DNA from: a virus
Direction: 5' to 3' (one strand)
DNA: 64,000 nucleotides
Virus record (IMG/VR): IMGVR_UViG_3300008113_000003
Span: 62,001 to 126,000 of that record
Part shown: one piece after another, positions 21,866-31,800 of the stretch
Position numbering within the stretch: position 1 is the stretch's first letter
Layout of the letters: the number at the start of each line of letters is the position of its first letter
Notes under the pieces: model-generated
The model's database searches: none
Told to the model about the DNA's origin: nothing
Seen by the model: only the letters and a program-made list of their open reading frames with translations
Position numbers and translations under genes: made by a program

Positions 21866-23740
21866 TTATAGTCTTATTTTGACATTAAACGACACAACAT
21901 CATACCAATACTTTTTAATTGGTTGTGTTGGTTTGCAAATCGCCAATAAATTGCCATCAGCATCATGGATACCTAATTGTGTGATGATAACAGGGTATAG
22001 ATCACCATTTGTTGATTTGAATGATGCCCAATCTTCCGTTTGGTCAACCCCCATCATATCCTTTGCCGTATCATTTGTTGATTTAAAGAACTCGTCTGAA
22101 GAGGCTAAACAAACAATATTTAAAGATTTTTCGGTGTTATAACTGTTGTATGACAACATATAATCGGTAGTTCCAGTATAAATAAACTGTGTGCTATCCC
22201 ATAGAATGTCAGTGCCATCTTTTGTTACGATTAATTCATATGTATCATTACTATCTGTGGTTCTAACATCGCCTCTACTATCAGCTGTTACTGGTGTATT
22301 TGATGAGTCCGATGTTATATCATAATTTTTAACCATGCTACTACCAGTACCAGACGTGTAAATGTAGCCGTCAAAAATGTTATGGAAATATGAATCAACG
22401 ATCAATGGATGTGTGATAACAATAAACCCTTTATCTAAGTAAGCCGCACCAACGCAAACATCATTTTTATAGTTGTATGTTGGTTTTTCTTGGGCACCTG
22501 GTGTGAAAACTCTAGTTCCGTTTATAACTTCGCTATATGCATCACCCCAGTTATTAAAGTTTACGTATGGGGGTTTAATCGCATCTGTAAATAATAAAAC
22601 AACGTTACTTTCATATGTTGTTGAACTAACTGTTGCCAAATCTGGTCTAATACCAAGGGTGCCAATACTAATATCTGGTTCAGATAATTTTTTATCCAAA
22701 TTATTATTTATTCCAGCATGGTTATATGTACCATATAGTTCAATTGTACCTGGACCTGTCCAACCAGTCATAATGCCTAAACGTTTTGGGTCAGTAACAC
22801 TTGATGTTGCACCTGTGTAGTAAGGTAATTCTAATTTAATAGTCTTACCATCAATGATTTCACCGTATTTGTTATTTGGTATCTCAAATATCATATACAA
22901 ATCGTTTGGAACTGGTAAATTCCATGGTTTGTTTGTTTCAAACTCATTACAACCAATTGTTTGCATAACAGTAGCGTAATACTCACCAGTGTAACCTGTT
23001 GTTGGGTGAACAAGTAGGGTATCTGTTGATCCCGTAAATGTGTTGTCAATAGCTGTCCATTTGTATGCAACACCATTTTTAGTAACAGCAACGGTATCAT
23101 TTGTACCAGCAGCGCTTAATACACCATAAGCCGATCTTGAGTATTTTTTATACTCTTCATTGGTAACAGGTAGATTAAGTGATTTTAGTAAGTTAGCAAA
23201 GATTGTGTTATTATCTTGTCTACCAACAAAGAAACCTGGTAAAATGTCAGTTGTGTTTAGTGTTGTTCCGCTAAATGTGTGATTTAGTTGTTGAAAACCG
23301 TTTGATAAATCAAAAGGTACACTTTCATTAACCAAAACAACACTTTCAACCGTTTTTAAGACGTTATAATTTGTTGGATTAACATCATATTCGATGTAAC
23401 CACGGCAAGCACCACCATATTGAGGTTGTGAAAACTGTGTATCGTTATATGCAACGGAAAAAACGTATGCATATCCGCCATTAGCCGCAATTTGTGCTGG
23501 ATTATCGCTAAGATTGGATAACGATTGGAATTTACCTAAAGCCGTATTTGAACCTAGGTTATTTAATTTTACGTATAAACCAGTATTTGTTGAAACCTCT
23601 GTGTGTGTAATTACAACATTTTGGGCTAATGTTGGTACATACGCTGGGTTTTCTAATAAATAGAACTCAGCTATACCATTCGTACCAGTACTAATGGTTC
23701 TACTATAATATGGGACTCTAACTTTTAATATCGCACTCAT
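21866..23740 (-). CDS. Virion protein with fibre/collar-type C-terminus, 624 aa
   Basis: Rich in Thr, Ser, Asn, Gly and Tyr with beta-strand patterning, as in phage baseplate or fibre proteins. The last 45 residues (IITQLGIHDADGNLLAI, then a PIKK motif) closely match the C-terminus of the 910-residue protein at 26124 (FTQIGIFDTDG, then PITRKY). This pattern resembles tail-collar/fibre-connector proteins. It is the last gene of the 25 kb structural block. Exact role not known. Confidence 0.65.
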   Translation of the reverse strand: MSAILKVRVPYYSRTISTGTNGIAEFYLLENPAYVPTLAQNVVITHTEVSTNTGLYVKLNNLGSNTALGKFQSLSNLSDNPAQIAANGGYAYVFSVAYNDTQFSQPQYGGACRGYIEYDVNPTNYNVLKTVESVVLVNESVPFDLSNGFQQLNHTFSGTTLNTTDILPGFFVGRQDNNTIFANLLKSLNLPVTNEEYKKYSRSAYGVLSAAGTNDTVAVTKNGVAYKWTAIDNTFTGSTDTLLVHPTTGYTGEYYATVMQTIGCNEFETNKPWNLPVPNDLYMIFEIPNNKYGEIIDGKTIKLELPYYTGATSSVTDPKRLGIMTGWTGPGTIELYGTYNHAGINNNLDKKLSEPDISIGTLGIRPDLATVSSTTYESNVVLLFTDAIKPPYVNFNNWGDAYSEVINGTRVFTPGAQEKPTYNYKNDVCVGAAYLDKGFIVITHPLIVDSYFHNIFDGYIYTSGTGSSMVKNYDITSDSSNTPVTADSRGDVRTTDSNDTYELIVTKDGTDILWDSTQFIYTGTTDYMLSYNSYNTEKSLNIVCLASSDEFFKSTNDTAKDMMGVDQTEDWASFKSTNGDLYPVIITQLGIHDADGNLLAICKPTQPIKKYWYDVVSFNVKIRL

Positions 23741-23746
23741 TTTATG

Positions 23747-23992
23747 TTATTTTCTTAATATTTGACCTTTTATTGTTATGTTTTTTGATATTGCGTATAC
23801 ATTATCATTATAGTCCCCAGTTATATCAGTAACTATTTGATTTACAGTTGATAACGCATTGTAGTTACCATCTTCATCTGAAATAGAAAAAGTAACTGGT
23901 TTAAAACCTTGTTCTAAAAGTCTTCTTCTACCCAACTCTGTTAGGTAAACTTTAATTTCTTCGGTGCTTCCGCTTTGTGGTACGAACCCCAT
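23747..23992 (-). CDS. Small virion protein with LTxxGR motif, 81 aa
   Basis: Begins MGFVPQSGSTEEIKVYLTELGRRRLLEQG, sharing the LT-x-x-GR motif and spacing with the N-termini of the 126-residue and 910-residue genes at 25744 and 26124. Residues 30-50 carry a SISDEDGNY segment that matches the same family. It has no long C-terminal extension and may be a small adaptor subunit of the baseplate or fibre. 92 bases of AT-rich DNA precede it. Confidence 0.6.
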   Translation of the reverse strand: MGFVPQSGSTEEIKVYLTELGRRRLLEQGFKPVTFSISDEDGNYNALSTVNQIVTDITGDYNDNVYAISKNITIKGQILRK

Positions 23993-24083
23993 GTTTTTAG
24001 TTTATTTAATTATATTAATTTTATTGTACAAATCAAGTTATTATTCCTATATAATAAATATATGGTTATTTTGTTTTTTCATT

Positions 24084-24713
24084 TTAAGTTTTAACTAGTA
24101 TTAGACTAATAACAACTTCTTCGGTAATTCGACTGTTAAATTCGCTATCAGCAAAACAGTTTATATTAAAGCTCAAATCAATTCCACCAACTCTCCTATC
24201 TGGATCATTTGATGTTTTACCGTAATGTTGTGCATCTAAGACGTTTAGGTTTAAAACTTCATAATAAGCCGAAAACTCTAATGTCGTTAACGGTAGTAAC
24301 ATTTTATTTGAACCTAGCAATCCAACTGGGGTGACAAGGGTTAACCTACCAATTAGTTTACCGTTATTTGTTAATTGATATACTTGGTAGTGTTTAGTAC
24401 CAACAATTGATTCGCTACCAGTTAAATTTGTCTCATCATATTCGTTAACCAGTATCAGTTTTAAAGTGTTTAAATTAGATTTTAATTTAGGGTCTCTAAA
24501 CTGTGCTTTAGCAAATGTTAAATTATTAAAATATATTGATTTTGTGTTTGGGTTCAAAATACTAAACTTACCCTCAGATTCACTGGTGATATATTTGTCT
24601 GGCCCAACAACACTGATACCTGGTGTATTTATGTAAAAATCAACTTTAGGTATACTAAAGTTAAAAATGGGCATTTTGTACTCGACTCTTCTTCCTACTG
24701 TTATTGTTGCCAT
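24084..24713 (-). CDS. Virion-block hypothetical protein, 209 aa
   Basis: A beta-rich protein without a recognised domain (MATITVGRRVEYKMPIFNF...). It contains a Pro/Gly-poor core with repeated hydrophobic strands and ends in EEVVISLILVKT. Its place between LTxxGR family genes and fibre-like genes suggests a structural role in the tail or baseplate. The start lies 5 bases after the stop of the 341-residue gene upstream. Confidence 0.5.
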   Translation of the reverse strand: MATITVGRRVEYKMPIFNFSIPKVDFYINTPGISVVGPDKYITSESEGKFSILNPNTKSIYFNNLTFAKAQFRDPKLKSNLNTLKLILVNEYDETNLTGSESIVGTKHYQVYQLTNNGKLIGRLTLVTPVGLLGSNKMLLPLTTLEFSAYYEVLNLNVLDAQHYGKTSNDPDRRVGGIDLSFNINCFADSEFNSRITEEVVISLILVKT

Positions 24714-24718
24714 ATTAA

Positions 24719-25744
24719 TTATCCTATTTCTGGTAATGGGCCCCCGTCAACACTTGAACTACTTTCCATATCATAAACATAACCAACGGTTGTTTGTGAT
24801 ATTGTTCCATTGTAATCAACGATTATTTTAAACTCTTTGTTACCAGTACAAATATTTGAATTGAATAATTGTTCCGTACTAGCGTCTAGTTGAGCCGTGA
24901 CTTTAAACATATAACCACTCATAAAATTAAATGGGCTAATGTTAGGTTCCGCTGCTAAACCCTGGTTCTGCATTGTGTAGGTTACACCTATGCCACCAAT
25001 TACTGGTGTTGTAAAGGATGTTATGTAAAGATTACCACCACTACTAACTGTTGATGTTTGCGTTGTTCCGTATCCAGTATAACCAATGGCACCCTCTATC
25101 CATGAAACAGACATCGATGAAATCCCAGTATTTTCAATAAGATATACACTTGGGTGTGGCAAATAAGATACATTTATCGTATCACCACTTATATCAACCC
25201 AGTTATTAAAAAAAGACGTGCTTATATTAACATAACCGTTTGTATATGGATTACTTGTTGATCCACTATAAGCGCCAGCGTAATCATAAACTTTTAAATC
25301 CGATAATTTAAGTTTTTTCTTGTTATTACCGAAGACAGCGTAAACATCAACAGCGATAGTATACCCATTTGAACCAACGGTATAGTTTTCCCCATCACCA
25401 TTAAAATTAAAATACAGGTCAAATTCTGTATAATAAACCTCACCTTTAACCAAAGTATTGATTTTTTTAAATTGGGTGTAATCAACGGCTATAGTTCTCG
25501 AGGCACGTGAGTTATTACCGATAAAACCGTTACCCATGGGCATATTATAAAAATCGGAAGTTTTTTCAACCAGATTATAAGAACCGTTTATAAATTCAAA
25601 ATCGGATAAATCATTTGATCTATACGGGTGAAAATCGTAATTTTCTATTAAAGCGTTAACACCATTTGTATTATATGATGCGTAATCATAAGGCGCTTTA
25701 AGGTGTATACCGTTTAAATTTTTAAGGTTGTATTGTCTAGCCAT
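24719..25744 (-). CDS. Virion-block protein, probable tail or fibre component, 341 aa
   Basis: Gly/Ser/Tyr/Asn-rich beta-type protein (MARQYNLKNLNGIHLKAPYD...) with segments such as GYTGYGTTQTSTVSSGG typical of fibre shafts. No enzymatic motif is visible. It overlaps the 126-residue LTxxGR gene by 1 base. The role is inferred from composition and position only. Confidence 0.55.
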   Translation of the reverse strand: MARQYNLKNLNGIHLKAPYDYASYNTNGVNALIENYDFHPYRSNDLSDFEFINGSYNLVEKTSDFYNMPMGNGFIGNNSRASRTIAVDYTQFKKINTLVKGEVYYTEFDLYFNFNGDGENYTVGSNGYTIAVDVYAVFGNNKKKLKLSDLKVYDYAGAYSGSTSNPYTNGYVNISTSFFNNWVDISGDTINVSYLPHPSVYLIENTGISSMSVSWIEGAIGYTGYGTTQTSTVSSGGNLYITSFTTPVIGGIGVTYTMQNQGLAAEPNISPFNFMSGYMFKVTAQLDASTEQLFNSNICTGNKEFKIIVDYNGTISQTTVGYVYDMESSSSVDGGPLPEIG

Positions 25745-26124
25745 TAGTCCTTATATGTTATTATTTTAATCGTTTCTGTCGAAAGGTCTGGATCGTATGC
25801 AATGTAATTGTTTTCAGCTCTTTGGTTAACGCCCAAAAAACCATGAGTGAACAGTATATTGTTATCCACAGAGCCTCGTTTAGAGTCCTGTGTATAGACT
25901 TCACTTGTATTATTAACTTCTGTGGAATCATAAAATTTTATTGTTGGTATTGTTTGTCCAGTTAAAACATGGGGATCAACACCGCTCATCTGGTCATAGT
26001 TTGAGTTGTCTATTAACGAAAAATATTTAATTTCATTCCTAAAACCATTGTTTACGAAAGCTTCTCTACCCTTGTCCGTAAGGTATATCTCAAAAGTATA
26101 TTTATTTCTTTTTATAAATCCCAT
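25744..26124 (-). CDS. LTxxGR-family virion protein, 126 aa
   Basis: The N-terminus MGFIKRNKYTFEIYLTDKGREAF matches the LTxxGR modules of the neighbouring 81- and 910-residue proteins. It is followed by a SLIDNSNYDQM segment equivalent to their D/N-rich loop. The C-terminal half is polar and beta-like. It overlaps both neighbours by one base, so the three genes are tightly linked. A small baseplate or fibre adaptor is the likely class. Confidence 0.6.
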   Translation of the reverse strand: MGFIKRNKYTFEIYLTDKGREAFVNNGFRNEIKYFSLIDNSNYDQMSGVDPHVLTGQTIPTIKFYDSTEVNNTSEVYTQDSKRGSVDNNILFTHGFLGVNQRAENNYIAYDPDLSTETIKIITYKD

Positions 26125-28856
26125 TAGAAGTCAATTGTAGCTTGTATTACGACCATATCAGAATTATATTTTCTTGTTATTGGTTCTGAAAATTTACCAA
26201 TAGCCACCATAACACCATCAGTATCAAAAATACCTATTTGTGTAAACGCAACTTTATCTTGGTCAGCATTAAAAGTTGGGTTATCGGTTGATATATATTG
26301 ATTAGGTAGCACGTTACAAGTTAATTGTGTTTTATATATTGTGGCTTTAATATCAGTTTCTATATTACCAAAGAAAAATACCTCATCACCAAAGCTAAAA
26401 TCTGTGGATGAGATACCAGGTATGGTAATATAATCACTTAAATTATAGATATCCGTCTCACTATTGTCAAGCATATATTGATCAATATTTACTCTAAGAG
26501 CTGATATGGTATCTTTTGTTAAAACATTTGTTGATACTGTTTGACCAGCACCAGAATTATCTAAGTAGAACATTGTTATTTCACTACCCTGTGTTGGTGT
26601 GAAATTTAACTCAACACGTCTATCGTCAATTGTTTCATTTGTAACAAAAACACCATATGTTGTTGCATTTAATAACATACCTTTATAGAACAACCAAACT
26701 GTTGAGTTATTTGGTTGTTTATCCAATTTAAGTGATATCCTGTTAGGTGCTATTGTTGATTTATAAATTGCGTTAGCGTTTGTGTTTGAGTTAATTGTTG
26801 CTAATGAAGGTACTGTTATAACTTGTTTAATCGTCTTAGATGTAATACTAGTACCTGTTAAGTAATAAATTTGTAAAAGATCTGGGCTTACACCATAACC
26901 TTGTCCAAAAACAATAACCCTTCTATTATTAGGCCCAACAGCGTATGTTGTTGGATATGCATAATACGTTCCGTCACTCAAAGTATCATCCGATGCTTGT
27001 GTTTGTACAGTACCGTTAAAAATCACAATTATTTCACCAACTGGTGTATTCCCTAATTCAAAAACATCAAAAACGTTAACATCAATAACCGAATGAGATG
27101 CTAATTTATCAACATCGTAATCAAGAATATCAGCGTGTAATTCAAAATTAGTACCGCTTATATTCATAACACCAGTCACACAACCATTTGTACCTAAAAA
27201 CCCACTCACATCAATATAAGCCCAGTTAGTTGGGTCAGGTTTAATACCAGTTGACGACTTTTGCCACAACATTAGTATTTGATTGGTTTTATAACCAATA
27301 CCAGTTTCATCCTCATAATCTTTTAAGAATGAAAATTCGGTGTAGTTTGGATCCTCTATTTTTTTATTAAACTGAAATAAAACATCTTTTGGTGTTGTGG
27401 TTGTGTTTTGTATTGTTGTATAATCCTCACAATGCATACCAGTTATACCAGCACTATCAATAAACATATACGTTACATACAAATACTCACCTGGCTGTAA
27501 AATACCAGTTGTGCTTGTGTTACCACAAACACCTGGTTCTGTTAAATTTAACAGCGGTTTTGGTAATGTCCAGTTTCTGTTTGATTTATAAGATAAAGCT
27601 GATAATAGTTCAGGGTCTTCAATTATAACAATTTTTTCATCAACAAAAACTTTACCAACAACATTTTTATCGTTTTCTTGGTCAACAAGATCATAGTATG
27701 GGTATTTTGTAAGGCCTAAACCAGCCTGTGTTGTCTCATTTAAATATTGTAGCTGAGTATCAGCCACAAACGTGTAACCAACCGTATCAGCAACACCATT
27801 TGTAAATTGTTGTTTATGCCACATTATATGAGGAACTTTAAGTTTAAACGTTGAACGGTAAAAACCTTCACCGTAAAAGTTAGAAACCGTGTTATTTGTA
27901 TAATGTATAACCCCTATTTTTGAATTGGTGTTGTAATAGTTAAAATTTATTGCCGTACCTAAATAATCTTTTGATACAACATCGTACTTAGATTTGTCGA
28001 CTGTTGAGTCTAAACCTATTATGTCCTCAATATTAATAATATTCATATTCCAAACAGGAACATCCAGTTCAGATTGTGTATTATTGTTTGAGAAATCTAG
28101 TAACCCCCCTTGCCAGTAAGCTATTGGGCTTGCCTGATCATAATAATCTTTAATGGTATCTTTACCAGGGTAAATAAACGCATCAACTTCATAAGAATCA
28201 AAGGTTGGTAAATCACGATCAACGATAATTGTGATTGTTGTACCGCTCGTCAAACCAGTTAAATTATATGTGGGTGCACTATTAATAGATTTAATGACGT
28301 ACATCAAATATTGAACGGGTTCAACTGTTATTTGATCAGCTGGTACTTGTGTTGTTGTATAATTTGTTGTATAACCGCTTGTTTTAAATTTAACAAACAG
28401 ATAGTCACCCTCTTTTATGGTTGTGTCATATGAAGAATTTATTGTACCACCATTATAAGTTAAATCAAGAGCTGTGGAACTAGTAGCTGTTGTACCAGTT
28501 AATGGACCAGCTAACCACAAATTTGAATCAATGCTTATTGTTGAGCCAGTTGTATCATAATTAAAAAAACCTCTTTCTATTGCTGATGCGTAAACCTCAT
28601 TTGGTATTGCATTAACGATTGTTATTGGGTTTAGAACGTTAATACCGTCATATGTTAATGGTAAGCTCAAACCTAATACATTATCCGATGGTCTTAAAAT
28701 ATTAACATTTGGAAATGAATCGTTTGAATAATCCATTTCGCCATCCCCAAGACCAAAATATGTGAAATTTAAGGTCCCTTCAGCTAGATTTCTCCTACCG
28801 TTATTGGTTAATTTAACATTAACTAACGGATCGTTTTTCTTAATTATATAGCTCAT
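26124..28856 (-). CDS. Large LTxxGR-family virion protein with fibre/collar C-terminus, 910 aa
   Basis: N-terminal module (about residues 1-45) with VKLTNNGRRNLAEG followed by YFGLGDGEMDYSND. A long beta-rich, Thr/Asn/Gly/Tyr-rich body follows with no enzyme motif. The C-terminal 45 residues (FTQIGIFDTDG, PITRKYNSDMV) are homologous to the end of the 624-residue protein. The D-G-E and Q-I-G-I-F-D patterns are reminiscent of tail-collar/fibre proteins. It probably links baseplate and fibres. An ATATTTAT-type element lies upstream of its ATG. Confidence 0.65.
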   Translation of the reverse strand: MSYIIKKNDPLVNVKLTNNGRRNLAEGTLNFTYFGLGDGEMDYSNDSFPNVNILRPSDNVLGLSLPLTYDGINVLNPITIVNAIPNEVYASAIERGFFNYDTTGSTISIDSNLWLAGPLTGTTATSSTALDLTYNGGTINSSYDTTIKEGDYLFVKFKTSGYTTNYTTTQVPADQITVEPVQYLMYVIKSINSAPTYNLTGLTSGTTITIIVDRDLPTFDSYEVDAFIYPGKDTIKDYYDQASPIAYWQGGLLDFSNNNTQSELDVPVWNMNIINIEDIIGLDSTVDKSKYDVVSKDYLGTAINFNYYNTNSKIGVIHYTNNTVSNFYGEGFYRSTFKLKVPHIMWHKQQFTNGVADTVGYTFVADTQLQYLNETTQAGLGLTKYPYYDLVDQENDKNVVGKVFVDEKIVIIEDPELLSALSYKSNRNWTLPKPLLNLTEPGVCGNTSTTGILQPGEYLYVTYMFIDSAGITGMHCEDYTTIQNTTTTPKDVLFQFNKKIEDPNYTEFSFLKDYEDETGIGYKTNQILMLWQKSSTGIKPDPTNWAYIDVSGFLGTNGCVTGVMNISGTNFELHADILDYDVDKLASHSVIDVNVFDVFELGNTPVGEIIVIFNGTVQTQASDDTLSDGTYYAYPTTYAVGPNNRRVIVFGQGYGVSPDLLQIYYLTGTSITSKTIKQVITVPSLATINSNTNANAIYKSTIAPNRISLKLDKQPNNSTVWLFYKGMLLNATTYGVFVTNETIDDRRVELNFTPTQGSEITMFYLDNSGAGQTVSTNVLTKDTISALRVNIDQYMLDNSETDIYNLSDYITIPGISSTDFSFGDEVFFFGNIETDIKATIYKTQLTCNVLPNQYISTDNPTFNADQDKVAFTQIGIFDTDGVMVAIGKFSEPITRKYNSDMVVIQATIDF

Positions 28857-28869
28857 TTTTTGTTTTTAT

Positions 28870-28878
28870 ATAAATATC
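28870..28878 (-). promoter_or_regulatory. GATATTTAT element upstream of the 910-aa virion gene
   Basis: In the 36-base gap after the 2672-residue gene, the minus strand reads AACGATATTTATATAAAA, ending about 10-15 bases before the ATG at 28856. It shares ACGATATTTAT with the element before gp25 at 46871-46879. Candidate phage late-type promoter inside the structural block; function inferred. Confidence 0.4.
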
Positions 28879-28892
28879 GTTATTTTATAAAT

Positions 28893-31800
28893 TTATGGTA
28901 GGCTTATGTAATCTCTTGGGTCAACCGTGTCAATTGTTAAATTATTTGCACCGTCAAAGTCAATTTTAACAACTCTACCTTCACTTATATCTTTTAATTT
29001 TATTGTTCTTGTTATTAATCTACCAACATTTGTTTTTGTTGACACAAAATACCCATTTTCAATACCATTATCGTTTGTATCAAATAATGCGTAATTATCC
29101 ATGAAACCTGACTTATATCTACTAAGATTTCTTGTTACATCAGTTTTAACACTAATTGTAATAGATTCTCCGTAATTAACAACAATGTTTTCGTCAAAAT
29201 ATTTATTTTTTGTTAACACCCTATTGTATAAAGTACTATTAGATGTGTTATTTTCAACAATAACAGTGACATTTGAGGCACCGTTTTGGTTGATGATTAA
29301 TCTAACTTCTGGTTTAAATCCAGTTATTAACTCAACATTTTCAGGTAATGGTGGTGCTGTCATTATTCTAGGTTTTAATTGGTCTAATTTTGTCAAATCA
29401 GCTTCAAATAAAACACCAAATATTGTTTTTGCTGTATGCCCACAAGGATTTGTTATGGTTAAACCACCAATAAACTCACCAGTTAACGGTAATCCGTTAT
29501 CATCTCTTTCATAATAATAGTCCATTATTATGTCATTTTCTATTCTTCTAAATCCAGTTAAACCGTATTCTTTAACACTTCTAAGGTTTGTGTTTTTAGC
29601 ATCAAATAGTTTATTAACACCGTTTAATAATTTAGCGTTCGTTGTTGCACCACTAAATGTTTGTTCGGTAAATGATGTTTTTAATTTTAAATTCTTATCA
29701 AAGAAATATAAATTATTTTTTGTGGTTGTATCAAGTGATTCGATTTTACCTTCATAAATTTTAACTTTACACCTATCTTTTTTAAATGTAAATTTATTAA
29801 CTAACATAAAGTCACGTTCTTCCCAGTTAGTTGATAGATGAGGTTCTGTTGTTGTTGAAAATGATCCAACCCCATTAACCGTTCTATATAAAACGTTTCT
29901 ACTAACAGTGTATTTTTTACTGTGATAATTAGAATTACTATTATACGTAGTACCAGTCGCTATAAAACCTAATATACCGTTATCTTCAGTTGTTCTTGCT
30001 AAACGGTGGAACATTGGTTGTATATTAAATGGGCCGTTAATGTACATCCAAAGTACTTGGCCACATAATAATGGCGATAAGAAACTTGGGACTACTTGTG
30101 TAAGCGTATAACTATTTTGTATTAAATTAGTGTCTTGTGTACCACTAAAAGTCATTAAACTGTCCGTAGTACCCGTGTAATTTAATGTTGATCCAGTAAT
30201 CCTAAAATAACTTAAAATGTCAGAATTTTCCGATATTGTATTGGTATCTCCAGGTAATGTTGTGTAGAACATATCTGCAATCAATATATTTGTTGACCCA
30301 GTAAATGGTAAAGAATAAGTATAACCACCTGAGTTAGCAGTTGTTGGTAATAAATTTTTAACCCTATAAGCCGATGGCCCAAGCGAATATAGATTTGGAT
30401 TGGTTGTTACACCAGTAATATCTTTAGTCCAAAATGGGTTATTTGCGTTTGCACCAGTTATTGGCATTTCATACCAGCCAGTACCACCTGTTGGTGATGT
30501 TCCAGCGGTAGTACCCGTTGGGTTATACCAAAAACTATATTTAGAATCAATCGAAAAATTAGATCCTGGGTAATAAACGATTTCACCAGCAAAATAATCA
30601 TTTGTTGGGTCCCAGGTTAACGGTTTATTATAAACATATTCATATAAATCATATATTGCTGTTGAACCAGAACCACTAATATAGACTTTAGCAATATCAC
30701 CTAAATTTAATTTTTGAGTTGGTGATCCGTTTAATAGTATTGGTTCTGAATATCTGTATGGTGCAACATTTGGTTTAACGATTTCATAGTTAGGTAACTT
30801 ATCGTACCCTATTGGTGTAAATCTTTTTAGATCGTAATTTTCAATAGGTATAAAACAAGTTCTGGCACCATTTGGCCTGTATATTGGGTGTATTTCAAAT
30901 GTACTTGATGAACCAGATATTTTACACAAATGATCCGCTGTTATATCCTCAATACAAACATATAATCTATCAACATCAATTGTTTCAACTGTTGTACCAC
31001 TTGTAGTTTCTACAACTTTTCTATAATCATTTAATTTAATTTTAACTATGTCATTTATAACATAGTTATTTACGCTAGAACTAAAATAAGGTACGACTGC
31101 TAAAATATCTTTATATAGTTTTGTACCGTAAACACTATTCTCCTTTTTAAAGTAACCGTATGTTGAACCGCTGATTAGTTTATATCTTTTTTTAGAGATT
31201 AAACTTTCGGATAAATTGGTGTTAAAATCTAATTGGTTGTAGTCGGCAAGACCCTCATCATATCCAATAAAATCAATGGTTGTACCAGTAACTTCAACAT
31301 CATTCTTATACAATTTTAAAAAGGTATAATCTAATTTATTAAGGTTAGCGGTTCTAAGTTTTGGTGTTTTACCGATAAAAATACTTTTTGTTATATTAAC
31401 ATTTTCAATTGTTTGTGGTGTGTTACCTAAATAATTACCTGTAGATGTAATCGTGTACGATTTTTCTAACCCAGGAAATGAGTAGTATATTTGAACACTG
31501 TCGCTATAATACGTAGGAGTATTCGTTAATTCTTTACCTCTAACTGTTAACTCAAAATCAACATAATCGTTATTAAAGTTTTTTTCGTAAATTGAAACAT
31601 CACCGATTTGCGAGGTAGCCTTGTTTTTCTCAAAATATTTACCATACAATAAACCAAAATTATTAACTTCATCATACGACTGATTTATATTTAGTTTATG
31701 TACAAATTGGTACCTGTCAAAACTATTATCTATTTTAGTTAAGTATCTATCAATTGTGTGGTCATCGTTATAACCAATTGGCTCTATTGATAAAGCATCT

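Noticed and set aside
23993-24083. AT-rich 91-base gap as an origin or promoter
   Set aside because: It holds a weak TATTTAT string about 60 bases from the next ATG but no clear hairpin, repeat set or TAnnTTTG element.
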